A stretch of 17,532 nucleotides of DNA from an uncultured Clostridia bacterium (lineage in GTDB: Bacteria > Bacillota > Clostridia > HGM11514), in assembly GCA_902478725.1 (NCBI GenBank), contig CABSMD010000033.1, positions 1-17,532 on the forward strand, given 5' to 3'. Numbering within the stretch: position 1 is the first letter of the stretch; the number at the start of each line of letters is the position of its first letter. This document shows, in pieces, positions 1 through 6,436 of the stretch. A model generated the notes under the pieces. The model ran no database searches, was not told the DNA's origin, and was given only the letters and a program-made list of their open reading frames with translations. The translations under genes and the position numbers were made by a program.

Positions 1-39
1 CCCTACTCAATAACCCCGCCCCGCCGCGACAGCCTGTTT

Positions 40-68
40 ATTATACCACCTGCTCCTTCTCTTGTCAA
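40..68 (-). promoter_or_regulatory. Perfect consensus sigma-A promoter firing out of the left edge
   Basis: On the minus strand TTGACA (63-68) and TATAAT (40-45) are separated by exactly 17 bp. Both hexamers match the housekeeping sigma consensus fully. The -35 element overlaps the TGA stop of the glycosylase gene that ends at 65. Transcription would start near 33-35 and leave the window. The roughly 33 nt of transcript that remain are very G-rich, with no ribosome binding site or start codon, so the product is unknown. A stable RNA or a gene with a longer leader are both possible. Confidence 0.8.
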
Positions 69-655
69 GTACTTTTTTTATTTTCTAGAATCTTTTTTCG
101 AAGCTTCTTCATATCTTCCCGATAACTAGGTTCTAAAACCCTCCGGTATAGAATGCTGGCCGGATGAAACAAAGGAAATATTTCAAACTTTGTATCTTCA
201 CGTTCAATGGACAACATCTGCCCATGTACTTCGGTAATCTTCCGGCCTTCGCCGCATATCGCGGACAACGCTGTATTCCCCAATGTCACGATAAGTTTCG
301 GCTGCAAAATACCAATCTCACAAAGCAGATAAGGCTGGTTTTTGACAATGTCCGATTTGGAAGGCGGACGGTTTACCAGGTTCCCTGTTTTTTCGCTGAT
401 ACGGCACAGACGGTATTTTATGACGTTCGTAATAAAAACCTCTTCACGCGTTATGCACGCTGCTTCCAAAAAAGAAGTCAGATTTTTACCGGCCGGTCCC
501 ACAAATGGCTTCCCCTGTTTTACCTCCTCTCGTCCCGGCGATTCACCGACCAACAAAACCGGTGCGCCGATGGGACCATCTCCCAAAACGATCTGCTCTC
601 CATGGAATGCAGCTTTGTATTCATCATATAACACAAGCAGTCTATCCCTCTGCAT
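65..655 (-). CDS. Uracil-DNA glycosylase superfamily protein lacking the 4Fe-4S cysteines
   Basis: This 196-residue protein belongs to the uracil-DNA glycosylase superfamily, whose members cut the N-glycosidic bond of uracil in DNA to begin base excision repair. The first motif GESPGREE (residues 38-45) is followed by GKPFVGPAG, and the uracil-pocket motif FHPAS is at 163-167. Aligned by eye with the neighbouring gene, the N-terminal CxxC segment is absent. The two later cluster cysteines are replaced by Tyr81 (IKYR against VKCR) and an Asn. Four cysteines remain but at other positions. I place the start at ATG 655 because GAGGAG at 664-669 is 8 nt upstream. An in-frame ATG at 670 would put that site inside the gene. 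It overlaps the upstream glycosylase gene by 14 nt, suggesting translational coupling. Related iron-sulfur-free proteins are, to my knowledge, common in Clostridia. Activity on uracil is inferred. Confidence 0.88.
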   Translation of the reverse strand: MQRDRLLVLYDEYKAAFHGEQIVLGDGPIGAPVLLVGESPGREEVKQGKPFVGPAGKNLTSFLEAACITREEVFITNVIKYRLCRISEKTGNLVNRPPSKSDIVKNQPYLLCEIGILQPKLIVTLGNTALSAICGEGRKITEVHGQMLSIEREDTKFEIFPLFHPASILYRRVLEPSYREDMKKLRKKILENKKST

Positions 656-1208
656 GACATAACTCCTCATATTTTTTCTTCACGTTTTGCAGATCGTGCC
701 AAAACGGCAGCTTTTTCGTTTCATCTCGCAGCAGCGCGGCCGGATGAAAGGTTGGCATGATCCAAAAACCCTTCTGTTCAAGCCAGTCACCCCGAATGCG
801 GGTGATCTTGGCATCTTTTGAAATAATCGCCTTCACAGCCGTAGCCCCCAGGCAGACAATGATCTTAGGCTGTACCAAAGCCACCTGATTGCGAAGCCAA
901 GAGATACAGGCCTCCGCCTCCTCATCGGTCGGCACACGGTTGTTCGGAGGGCGGCATTTAACAATATTGGCAATATAAACCTCGTCACGAGCAAGTCCAA
1001 GCGCGACGATTCCCTTTTCAAGCAGTTGACCGGCCCTGCCTACAAACGGTCTGCCGGTCCGGTCCTCGTCCGCGCCCGGCCCCTCTCCAATAAACATAAT
1101 GCCGGCGTGTATGTTGCCTTCTCCAAACACTACATGGTTTCGAGTGTTGCATAAATGACACGCGGTGCATTCCATGCACCGGTCATACAGTTCCTGCCAC
1201 CGAAGCAT
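642..1208 (-). CDS. Family 4 uracil-DNA glycosylase (4Fe-4S type)
   Basis: This 188-residue protein is a family 4 uracil-DNA glycosylase, which removes uracil arising from cytosine deamination or dUMP misincorporation. Cys14 and Cys17 (in CTAC) with Cys85 (VKCRPP) and Cys101 match the spacing of the 4Fe-4S ligands of thermophile family 4 enzymes. The catalytic-loop motif GEGPGADEDRTGRPFVGRAG covers residues 41-60, and the FHPAA motif is at 154-158. The chosen ATG at 1206-1208 sits 5 nt after a perfect AAGGAGG (1214-1220). An in-frame start at 1232 would lie upstream of that site and is unlikely. It follows the LCP-family gene by 53 nt containing a hairpin, and overlaps the start of the second glycosylase gene. 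Family assignment is secure. The cluster itself is inferred from cysteine spacing. Confidence 0.94.
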   Translation of the reverse strand: MLRWQELYDRCMECTACHLCNTRNHVVFGEGNIHAGIMFIGEGPGADEDRTGRPFVGRAGQLLEKGIVALGLARDEVYIANIVKCRPPNNRVPTDEEAEACISWLRNQVALVQPKIIVCLGATAVKAIISKDAKITRIRGDWLEQKGFWIMPTFHPAALLRDETKKLPFWHDLQNVKKKYEELCHAEG

Positions 1209-1230
1209 AGAATCCTCCTTCCTATAAATC

Positions 1231-1257
1231 AATACCCACGCGCAAGACGTGGGTATT
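1231..1257 (-). terminator. Intercistronic stem-loop, possible weak terminator or processing site
   Basis: A perfect 10-bp inverted repeat (AATACCCACG at 1231-1240, CGTGGGTATT at 1248-1257) with a 7-nt loop lies between the LCP-family stop codon and the glycosylase ribosome binding site. In the minus-strand transcript the stem is followed by GATTTATAGG, which is not a real U-tract. It may therefore be a partial terminator or an mRNA stability element rather than a full stop. Confidence 0.55.
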
Positions 1258-1261
1258 ATCT

Positions 1262-2176
1262 CTATTCTTCTGCCGGAGACGGAGAAACACTTTCCGACGG
1301 TGTCGGCGTATAACCCGGGATCGTCGCCCCAAAGTAGTCGACCAACATCTGGTTTAAGTCGTCGGTTTCCACCAGTACATAAGATACCCCACCGATGTTT
1401 TCCGGCGTATTTGGCATCATATGCGTGCGCACGTTTTCCAAGTTCATGCCCTTGATAACCGTCAAATTTTTCATAATAACAGAAAGGTCTACATTGGTCT
1501 TAACATCTTCCTGAATGACCTTATAGATATCGTCTATCTTATTGATATAGGAAAGCTTCATTTTCTGATCAATCAGTGCCATGACAAAATCACGCTGCAC
1601 GGCTGTTCTTTGCAGGTCTCCTTCGACATACTGACGGTATCGGACAAGCTGCTCCGCCTTGTCGCCATCTAAAAGCTGCTGGCCGGGCTTTAAGTGGATA
1701 TATAAATCCTGTGCCGGGTCTTCATAATCCATCTGCTCTGGCACATTGAAATATACACCGCCAAGCTCATCTACGATCTTTCTGAAAACAGTCGTGTTAA
1801 ACGACACATAATAATCAATCGGAATGCCGAGTAACTCTTCAACTGTCTGCACCGACAATTCTTCCCCACCGATCAGGTGGGCCGCATTGATCTTATAGTA
1901 TGTTCCATCTATCCTCACGCGCGTATCCCGCGGGATCGACATAATATCCAATGTTTTCGCTTTTCTGTCCAGGCTGGCCAACATCATTGAATCAGAATTC
2001 AGGCCGGACGGGTCTGTCCCCAGAATCAAGGCGTTAATCCTCCCGTCAAGCTGTTCTTCCTCCCCCTGGCCAACCAGTGGTTCTCGAATAAAGGCAAAAT
2101 ATAGGATCGTTCCGGCAATAATAGAAAGAATAATTGTAAAAAAGATAAACGAAATAAAAAATTTTCTTACCGACAT
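1262..2176 (-). CDS. LytR-CpsA-Psr (LCP) family cell wall glycopolymer transferase
   Basis: This 304-residue protein is an LCP-family phosphotransferase. Family members move teichoic acids or capsular polymers from lipid carriers to peptidoglycan on the outer face of the membrane. Residues 6-29 form one hydrophobic membrane anchor after a short basic N-terminus. The LCP domain follows: ILGTD (51-55), SDSMMLASLD (61-70), IPRDTRV (81-87) and INAAHLIGG (96-104), then the Arg-rich VRYRQY..GDLQR..VQRDF segment (178-197), whose arginines bind the pyrophosphate in known structures. The last 20 residues are rich in Pro, Ser and Thr and look unstructured. The start ATG has GAGGTGCAGGA upstream. The gene lies downstream of the tRNA-Tyr terminator, and I see no clear promoter of its own. 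It leads two glycosylase genes with which it has no obvious functional link. Confidence 0.93.
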   Translation of the reverse strand: MSVRKFFISFIFFTIILSIIAGTILYFAFIREPLVGQGEEEQLDGRINALILGTDPSGLNSDSMMLASLDRKAKTLDIMSIPRDTRVRIDGTYYKINAAHLIGGEELSVQTVEELLGIPIDYYVSFNTTVFRKIVDELGGVYFNVPEQMDYEDPAQDLYIHLKPGQQLLDGDKAEQLVRYRQYVEGDLQRTAVQRDFVMALIDQKMKLSYINKIDDIYKVIQEDVKTNVDLSVIMKNLTVIKGMNLENVRTHMMPNTPENIGGVSYVLVETDDLNQMLVDYFGATIPGYTPTPSESVSPSPAEE

Positions 2177-2223
2177 TCCTGCACCTCATATCTTTCAAGC
2201 TTGTCCAATGATGGATAAAACAA

Positions 2224-2248
2224 AAGCCGTAGCCTGCCGCTACGGCTT
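2224..2248 (-). terminator. Rho-independent terminator of tRNA-Tyr
   Basis: A 10-bp stem (AAGCCGTAGC at 2224-2233, GCTACGGCTT at 2239-2248) with a 5-nt loop starts a few bases after the CCA end of the tRNA. Read on the minus strand the stem runs into TTTTGTTTTA, a good terminator tail. The plus-strand side also ends in T's, but no plus-strand gene enters here. Confidence 0.85.
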
Positions 2249-2253
2249 GTTTT

Positions 2254-2338
2254 TGGTGGAGGGAGATGGATTCGAACCATCGAAGTCACTGACAACAGAT
2301 TTACAGTCTGCCCCCTTTGGCCACTCGGGAACCCCTCC
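2254..2338 (-). tRNA. tRNA-Tyr: tRNA-Tyr, anticodon GTA, CCA end encoded
   Basis: The minus strand gives an 85-nt class II tRNA. The 7-bp acceptor stem GGAGGGG/TCCCTCC is followed by discriminator A and an encoded CCA (2254-2256). The anticodon stem-loop GCAGA-CTGTAAA-TCTGT carries anticodon GTA at 2302-2304. A long variable arm follows, then the T arm GATGG-TTCGAAT-CCATC. The long variable arm and GTA anticodon make it tyrosine. It is a single tRNA transcription unit with its own promoter and terminator. Confidence 0.97.
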
Positions 2339-2420
2339 ATAATCACATTCCCGGCTGCAATACAAGCTGTATGTTTACTTGTCAAACAATTCCCTGCTTG
2401 TCCTGCAAGCGACTTTTAGA

Positions 2421-2449
2421 ATTATACCAGAACTTAACGTAAATGTCAA
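2421..2449 (-). promoter_or_regulatory. Perfect consensus promoter of tRNA-Tyr
   Basis: On the minus strand TTGACA (2444-2449) and TATAAT (2421-2426) are spaced by exactly 17 bp, upstream of the tRNA. The predicted start near 2414 gives a 5' leader of about 75 nt that RNase P would remove. That leader has a small hairpin, GCTTG-TCCTG-CAAGC (2396-2410). Confidence 0.9.
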
Positions 2450-2467
2450 CTACTTTTTAAAAAATTT

Positions 2468-2484
2468 TCATTTCAATGAAATGA
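2468..2484. promoter_or_regulatory. Inverted repeat next to the ABC promoter, candidate operator
   Basis: TCATTTC (2468-2474) and GAAATGA (2478-2484) form a perfect 7-bp inverted repeat around AAT, ending one base before the -35 element of the divergent ABC promoter. A second, imperfect dyad (TAGTAGTACTATTA, one mismatched pair) overlaps the -10. Both have the size and position of operators for a dimeric repressor or activator. No regulator gene is present in the window. Confidence 0.5.
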
Positions 2485-2485
2485 C

Positions 2486-2514
2486 TTGACTTTATAAAAA
2501 TGTAGTAGTACTAT
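2486..2514 (+). promoter_or_regulatory. Probable promoter of the ABC exporter operon
   Basis: TTGACT (2486-2491) and TACTAT (2509-2514) are separated by 17 bp on the plus strand, in a very AT-rich stretch. The -35 has one mismatch and the -10 two. Transcription would begin near 2521, giving a 5' untranslated region of about 200 nt. The promoter is divergent from that of tRNA-Tyr, with roughly 35 bp between the two -35 boxes. Confidence 0.65.
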
Positions 2515-2520
2515 TATATT

Positions 2521-2721
2521 TACACAATTTACACAGTTTTTTCCTATTGCTGGTGCTCACCGGCCTTGTGCCGTATGTCTGTCCAAAAGGGCCGCGCATC
2601 TACTTTAGCGCATGCCCGGTCCGGTTCAATCCCATCGTTCCGGAGCAGGCATACCGGCCCGGAGGTTTTACATAAACATAACCGCTGTCATTTTGACAGT
2701 CCTGTCAATTATGGAGGACTT
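2521..2721 (+). promoter_or_regulatory. Long structured 5' leader of the ABC operon
   Basis: No gene is supported in this 200-nt stretch between promoter and first start codon. After an AT-rich start with a TTTACACA direct repeat, the sequence becomes GC-rich and full of complementary segments. These include GCTGGTG/CACCGGC (2549-2564) and a hairpin GGGC-C-GCGC / GCGC-AT-GCCC (2589-2617). A competing stem pairs ATGCC 2612-2616 with GGCAT 2648-2652 and TCCGG 2620-2624 with CCGGA 2640-2644. Near the start codon CTGTCA (2685-2690) can pair with TGACAG (2694-2699), which can instead pair with CTGTCA (2702-2707), within 6 nt of the ribosome binding site. Alternative pairing without a U-tract suggests control at translation. 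I do not recognise a known riboswitch class. Confidence 0.5.
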
Positions 2722-4560
2722 ATGAAAAAGGAAGAAAAGAAACAAAACGGTCTTTCCCATTACCAGTCCTTTCGCAACAACCTTTATGCCCTACGGTTCG
2801 GTTGGTCGATCAGTAAGAGCCGGTTTCTCCACACCGCTGTCACAGTTGCATACAGTTTTGTGTCATGGGTGTTTTACTCGGCAATCTTCAACCGGTATAT
2901 CGTCGGCGCAATTGAACAGCAAAAACCCTTTTTGGATATCCTGGCTTTCATCCTCATTACCTCGTCCTTCTTTTTGGTGATGGAATTCTATACCCACCGT
3001 GTAGAACAGTCCATTGCCCCTAAGACCGACACCCTTTTCTACCAGCGCCTGTACAGCGTTATTTATAAAAAGGCCAAAAACGTCGAATTGATGTGCTATG
3101 AAGACAGCGAGTTTTACAGCAAATATACCATGGCAATCCATGAGGCCAGCGAACGGTTTATCTCGGTGATGGAGATATCCTTTAAGATCATCTTTGGAGC
3201 TGTTTCCGCCGCTTACGTGTTTTGGGTGATGTTCGAGATTGATCACGTTGCGGTGCTGTTTATCTTTTCGCCGCTGCTGGCCTATTTCGTGTTTGGTATG
3301 CGTTATAACAAGCTGCTGTACCAACGGTTTCAAAAGCTGGTCAAGTCAACCCGGATCAAGGACTATGTCAACCGCGTGATGTATTTGGCGGAATACGCCA
3401 AGGAGCTGCGGCTGACCAACGTCTTCCGCATTTTAAAACGGGATTACAATAAAGCGGCCTCTGATAGCATCCATATTCATAAGGGCTTTGTCGGGCGGCT
3501 GATCATTCCCGGTTTTGCAATGACCTGGTTTGGAAATGCGGTTATCTATGAAGGGGTCGCCCTTTACGGCGCCTACCGCACGATGGTGCTCCATAACATG
3601 GATCTGGCCACCCTGGCGGTGCTGACCAGCATCATGGTTTCAGGTGCACACATGATACGCCATCTGGCCGAGGACGTTCGTACCTCGAGCGAAAACGGGG
3701 TGTTTATTCAAAACCTGCGAGATTTTCTTGAGTACCAGGAAAAAATTCCGGAGGACGCCGACGGGCTGATGCCGGATTCCCAAATCCGCAGCATCGAATT
3801 TCGTGACGTATCCTTTGCCTACCGCAATGCCGCCCTATGCATCAAGCACCTGAGCTTTACCATCGAAGGAGGCAGTACGGTTGCACTGGTTGGGCACAAT
3901 GGCGCAGGCAAAACAACGATCACCAAGCTTCTGTTCCGCCTGTACGATCCCAGCGACGGGATGATCCTGGTAAACGGTACGGATATCCGTAAATATAACG
4001 TCCGTGCTTACCGCAAACTGTTTGCTGCGGCATTTCAGGATTATAAGATCTTTGCCATGAGCGTACTGGATAACGTGCTGATGGCCAACCCCGCCGCCGG
4101 TGGCCGGGCAGAAGCGGAGGCGGCGCTGAAAAAAAGTGGGGTTTACGACAGAGTGGCCGAGATGCCGCACGACATCAATACCATCTTAACCCGCGAATTT
4201 GACGACGAGGGGGCGGTATTGTCCGGCGGGCAATACCAAAAGATAGTCGTCGCACGCGCTTTTGCCCAGAACGCACCCGTCTGCGTGTTCGATGAACCGT
4301 CAAGCGCGCTCGACCCGGTTGCGGAATATGACCTCTATCAAAGCATTATGGAAGAAAGCGTCGGTAAAACAATGATTTTCATCTCCCATCGGCTTTCCTC
4401 GGTACAGAATGCCACTATGGTTTATATGCTCGAGGAAGGTGAAATCATTGAGCGCGGCACACACCAGCAGCTGATGGAGCAAGACGGCGAATACGCGCGG
4501 ATGTACCAGATGCAGGCGAAGAATTATCTTGCCTTAGACGACAAGGAGGTGCCGGCATGA
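2722..4560 (+). CDS. ABC exporter half-transporter, permease fused to ATPase (subunit 1)
   Basis: This 612-residue protein is a half-size exporter of the MsbA/ABCB type. A multi-helix membrane domain (about residues 25-340) is followed by an ATP-binding domain. Walker A GHNGAGKTT is at 391-399, the Q-loop Gln at 439, the signature LSGGQ at 500-504, Walker B FDE with Asp524 and catalytic Glu525, the D-loop SALDP after it, and His556 in ISHRLS. All catalytic residues are present. The start is ATG 2722 because GGAGG at 2713-2717 precedes it by 4 nt. The reading frame stays open back to 2566, but that stretch has no ribosome binding site. The stop overlaps the next gene by 4 nt (ATGA). With subunit 2 it should form a heterodimeric exporter. 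The substrate is unknown, and no peptide, immunity or biosynthesis gene lies beside it. Confidence 0.93.
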   Translation: MKKEEKKQNGLSHYQSFRNNLYALRFGWSISKSRFLHTAVTVAYSFVSWVFYSAIFNRYIVGAIEQQKPFLDILAFILITSSFFLVMEFYTHRVEQSIAPKTDTLFYQRLYSVIYKKAKNVELMCYEDSEFYSKYTMAIHEASERFISVMEISFKIIFGAVSAAYVFWVMFEIDHVAVLFIFSPLLAYFVFGMRYNKLLYQRFQKLVKSTRIKDYVNRVMYLAEYAKELRLTNVFRILKRDYNKAASDSIHIHKGFVGRLIIPGFAMTWFGNAVIYEGVALYGAYRTMVLHNMDLATLAVLTSIMVSGAHMIRHLAEDVRTSSENGVFIQNLRDFLEYQEKIPEDADGLMPDSQIRSIEFRDVSFAYRNAALCIKHLSFTIEGGSTVALVGHNGAGKTTITKLLFRLYDPSDGMILVNGTDIRKYNVRAYRKLFAAAFQDYKIFAMSVLDNVLMANPAAGGRAEAEAALKKSGVYDRVAEMPHDINTILTREFDDEGAVLSGGQYQKIVVARAFAQNAPVCVFDEPSSALDPVAEYDLYQSIMEESVGKTMIFISHRLSSVQNATMVYMLEEGEIIERGTHQQLMEQDGEYARMYQMQAKNYLALDDKEVPA

Positions 4561-6380
4561 TGGAGAAAAAGGGGAAAGTCAAACAACCCCTCCGTAAAAT
4601 TATACGTAATAACGCTATGATGATGGGCATCGTGATGAAGACCTATCCGCTTTACCTAATCCTGCTGGTGTTTGAAACGGTCAAGAACCGGATTTTGATC
4701 TTTATCGAACACACCTGGGGCATCAAATTTATCTTGGAATCGGCAGAGTTCGGCTGGCCCTTCCAAAATGTGGCCTATTATCTGGTCGGCTTCATGTTCA
4801 TTATGCTGTTGAATATGATTTGGTCGGTCATCTATCTGCATTTTTTTGAGGCCAAGGGAAAGGAACTTGCCAACAAAAAGCTAAAACTCATGCTGTATGA
4901 AAAGGCAAACGACATCGACCTGTCCTGCTACGACGATCCAAAGTATTACAATGACTTTGTGCTGTCGGTGGCGGAATCGGAAAAATGTCTGCAGCGTACG
5001 ATGGACAACCTCAAAAATTTCTGCGACGGATTTACCATGCTAGTTACAACCGGGGTGTTCATGCTGTTCAACGACCTGTCCTCGATTGTGTTCGTACTGC
5101 TGTCGTTCGGCATCCAGATTGTCGGCTCACAGGCGCTCAACAAGGTGATCTACCGGGTACGTCTCAAGCTGAATCCGTTGGAGCGCAAGCGCAGCTATAT
5201 CCACCGTGTATTCTACCTCAGCGATTATGCCAAGGAGGTTCGCTTAAACCCGGAAATAACCGGAAAGCTGGAGGAGGATTTTGAAAAAATCAATCAGGAA
5301 ATCTATAATGTACATAAGGCAAACGGGTCAAAACGTTCCTGGCTTTCCTTTACTACGTGGTATATCTCGGGTGAGTTCATCCTGGGTACCCTATACTTGA
5401 TCTATCTGGTATTCAAGGCTGCGGTGCTGCACACCATCTCCTACAGCAGCGTGGTGGTATTATCGGGCGCTGTTTACGGATTCCGATACGGTATGCAAAG
5501 CATGGCCGACCTGCTGCCTAAGCTGACCGAGAACAGCCTGTATGTGCAAAAACTGGAGGATTTCATGGCAACTGAAAAAAAGGTGGTCAGCAAGCAGTCC
5601 CTGCCTGTTCCCGACCACACCGCGACACTAGAGCTGCGGCACGTCTCATTTGCCTATAACGAGACGGACGGCAATGTGCTCACCGATGTTAATATGACGA
5701 TCCATCCTTATGAAAAAATTGCACTGGTCGGCTATAACGGCGCAGGCAAGACCACCCTGATCAAGCTGATGATGCGTCTGTACGACCCGACGGAGGGGCA
5801 GATCCTGTTAGACGGCGTGGACATCCGCGAATATGACGTGGAGGAGTACCGTAAAAAGCTCGGCGCGGTGTTCCAGGATTACAAGCTCTATGCCGCAACC
5901 GTCGCGGAAAATGTCGTCATGGACGATAAATCTCCCGATCGGGACGCGGTGCTACTTGCCTTGGAACAAAGCGGGTTTTCTGACCGTCTGCAAGGATTGG
6001 AGCTAGGACTCGACACGCCGCTTACCACCGAGTTTGAGGAGGCCGGCGTCAATCTTTCCGGCGGTGAGGCGCAAAAGATTGCGATTGCGCGTGTATTCTA
6101 CCATGCAGCAAACATGATCATTCTGGACGAACCCTCCAGTGCCCTCGACCCGATTGCGGAGTACCGTTTAAACGGCGCGATGCTGGAGGCGGCAAACCAT
6201 AAGACAGTCGTGTTCATCTCACACCGTTTGTCCACCACCCGCGATGCAGATAAAATCTACATGCTGGAAAACGGACGGATTATTGAGTCCGGCCGCCACA
6301 GCGAGCTTTTGGAGCAAAAAGGAAAGTATGCTCAAATGTGGCACGCACAGGCCGGACAATATGCCAAAGAGGCAGTATAA
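4557..6380 (+). CDS. ABC exporter half-transporter, permease fused to ATPase (subunit 2)
   Basis: This 607-residue partner has the same architecture as the preceding gene product. Walker A GYNGAGKTT is at 392-400, the signature LSGGE at 500-504, Walker B LDE with Asp524 and Glu525, SALDP, and His556. The two proteins share unusual membrane-domain segments (CYEDSEFYSKY against CYDDPKYYNDF, and YAKELRL against YAKEVRL), so they probably arose by duplication. Many heterodimeric exporters have one degenerate ATP site. Here both sites look competent, judging from these motifs. AAGGAGGTG lies 5 nt before the ATG, inside the end of gene 1, indicating coupled translation. The operon ends at the terminator 17 nt downstream. 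A role in lipid, peptide or drug export is inferred from family only. Confidence 0.93.
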   Translation: MMEKKGKVKQPLRKIIRNNAMMMGIVMKTYPLYLILLVFETVKNRILIFIEHTWGIKFILESAEFGWPFQNVAYYLVGFMFIMLLNMIWSVIYLHFFEAKGKELANKKLKLMLYEKANDIDLSCYDDPKYYNDFVLSVAESEKCLQRTMDNLKNFCDGFTMLVTTGVFMLFNDLSSIVFVLLSFGIQIVGSQALNKVIYRVRLKLNPLERKRSYIHRVFYLSDYAKEVRLNPEITGKLEEDFEKINQEIYNVHKANGSKRSWLSFTTWYISGEFILGTLYLIYLVFKAAVLHTISYSSVVVLSGAVYGFRYGMQSMADLLPKLTENSLYVQKLEDFMATEKKVVSKQSLPVPDHTATLELRHVSFAYNETDGNVLTDVNMTIHPYEKIALVGYNGAGKTTLIKLMMRLYDPTEGQILLDGVDIREYDVEEYRKKLGAVFQDYKLYAATVAENVVMDDKSPDRDAVLLALEQSGFSDRLQGLELGLDTPLTTEFEEAGVNLSGGEAQKIAIARVFYHAANMIILDEPSSALDPIAEYRLNGAMLEAANHKTVVFISHRLSTTRDADKIYMLENGRIIESGRHSELLEQKGKYAQMWHAQAGQYAKEAV

Positions 6381-6397
6381 CGAAAACATTAATAGAA

Positions 6398-6435
6398 CCA
6401 AAAAGCAGACAGCCAAGTGGCTGTCTGCTTTTTGG
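6398..6435. terminator. Shared bidirectional terminator of the ABC operon and superoxide dismutase gene
   Basis: A perfect 17-bp stem (6398-6414 with 6419-6435) around the loop AAGT contains A5 on one side and T5 on the other. It therefore has a U-tract whichever strand is transcribed. It starts 17 nt after the ABC stop and ends one base before the stop codon of the convergent superoxide dismutase gene. Confidence 0.93.
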
Positions 6436-6436
6436 C

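Noticed and set aside
2167..2385. A 72-residue minus-strand open frame.
   Set aside because: It reads straight through the tRNA-Tyr gene and its terminator, a well-known source of false proteins.
2357..2385. A second minus-strand promoter (TTGACA, 17 bp, TATTGC) between the main promoter and tRNA-Tyr.
   Set aside because: The -35 is perfect but the -10 matches only three of six positions, and a perfect promoter lies just upstream. It could be a weak tandem promoter.
2547..2675. A 42-codon open frame starting TTG in the ABC leader, with two cysteines and several prolines, as a leader peptide.
   Set aside because: There is no Shine-Dalgarno sequence upstream and no ATG, and the frame is explained by GC-rich structured sequence. 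I could not support translation.
2566..2721. In-frame N-terminal extension of the first ABC protein by 52 residues.
   Set aside because: It has no ribosome binding site and an unusual composition, and it covers the structured leader. GGAGG 4 nt before ATG 2722 gives a normal exporter N-terminus.
2254..6435. The ABC operon as a genomic island integrated at tRNA-Tyr.
   Set aside because: The operon lies at the 5' side of the tRNA, not at the 3' end where integrases act. There is no integrase and no duplicated tRNA 3' end, and base composition does not stand out by eye.
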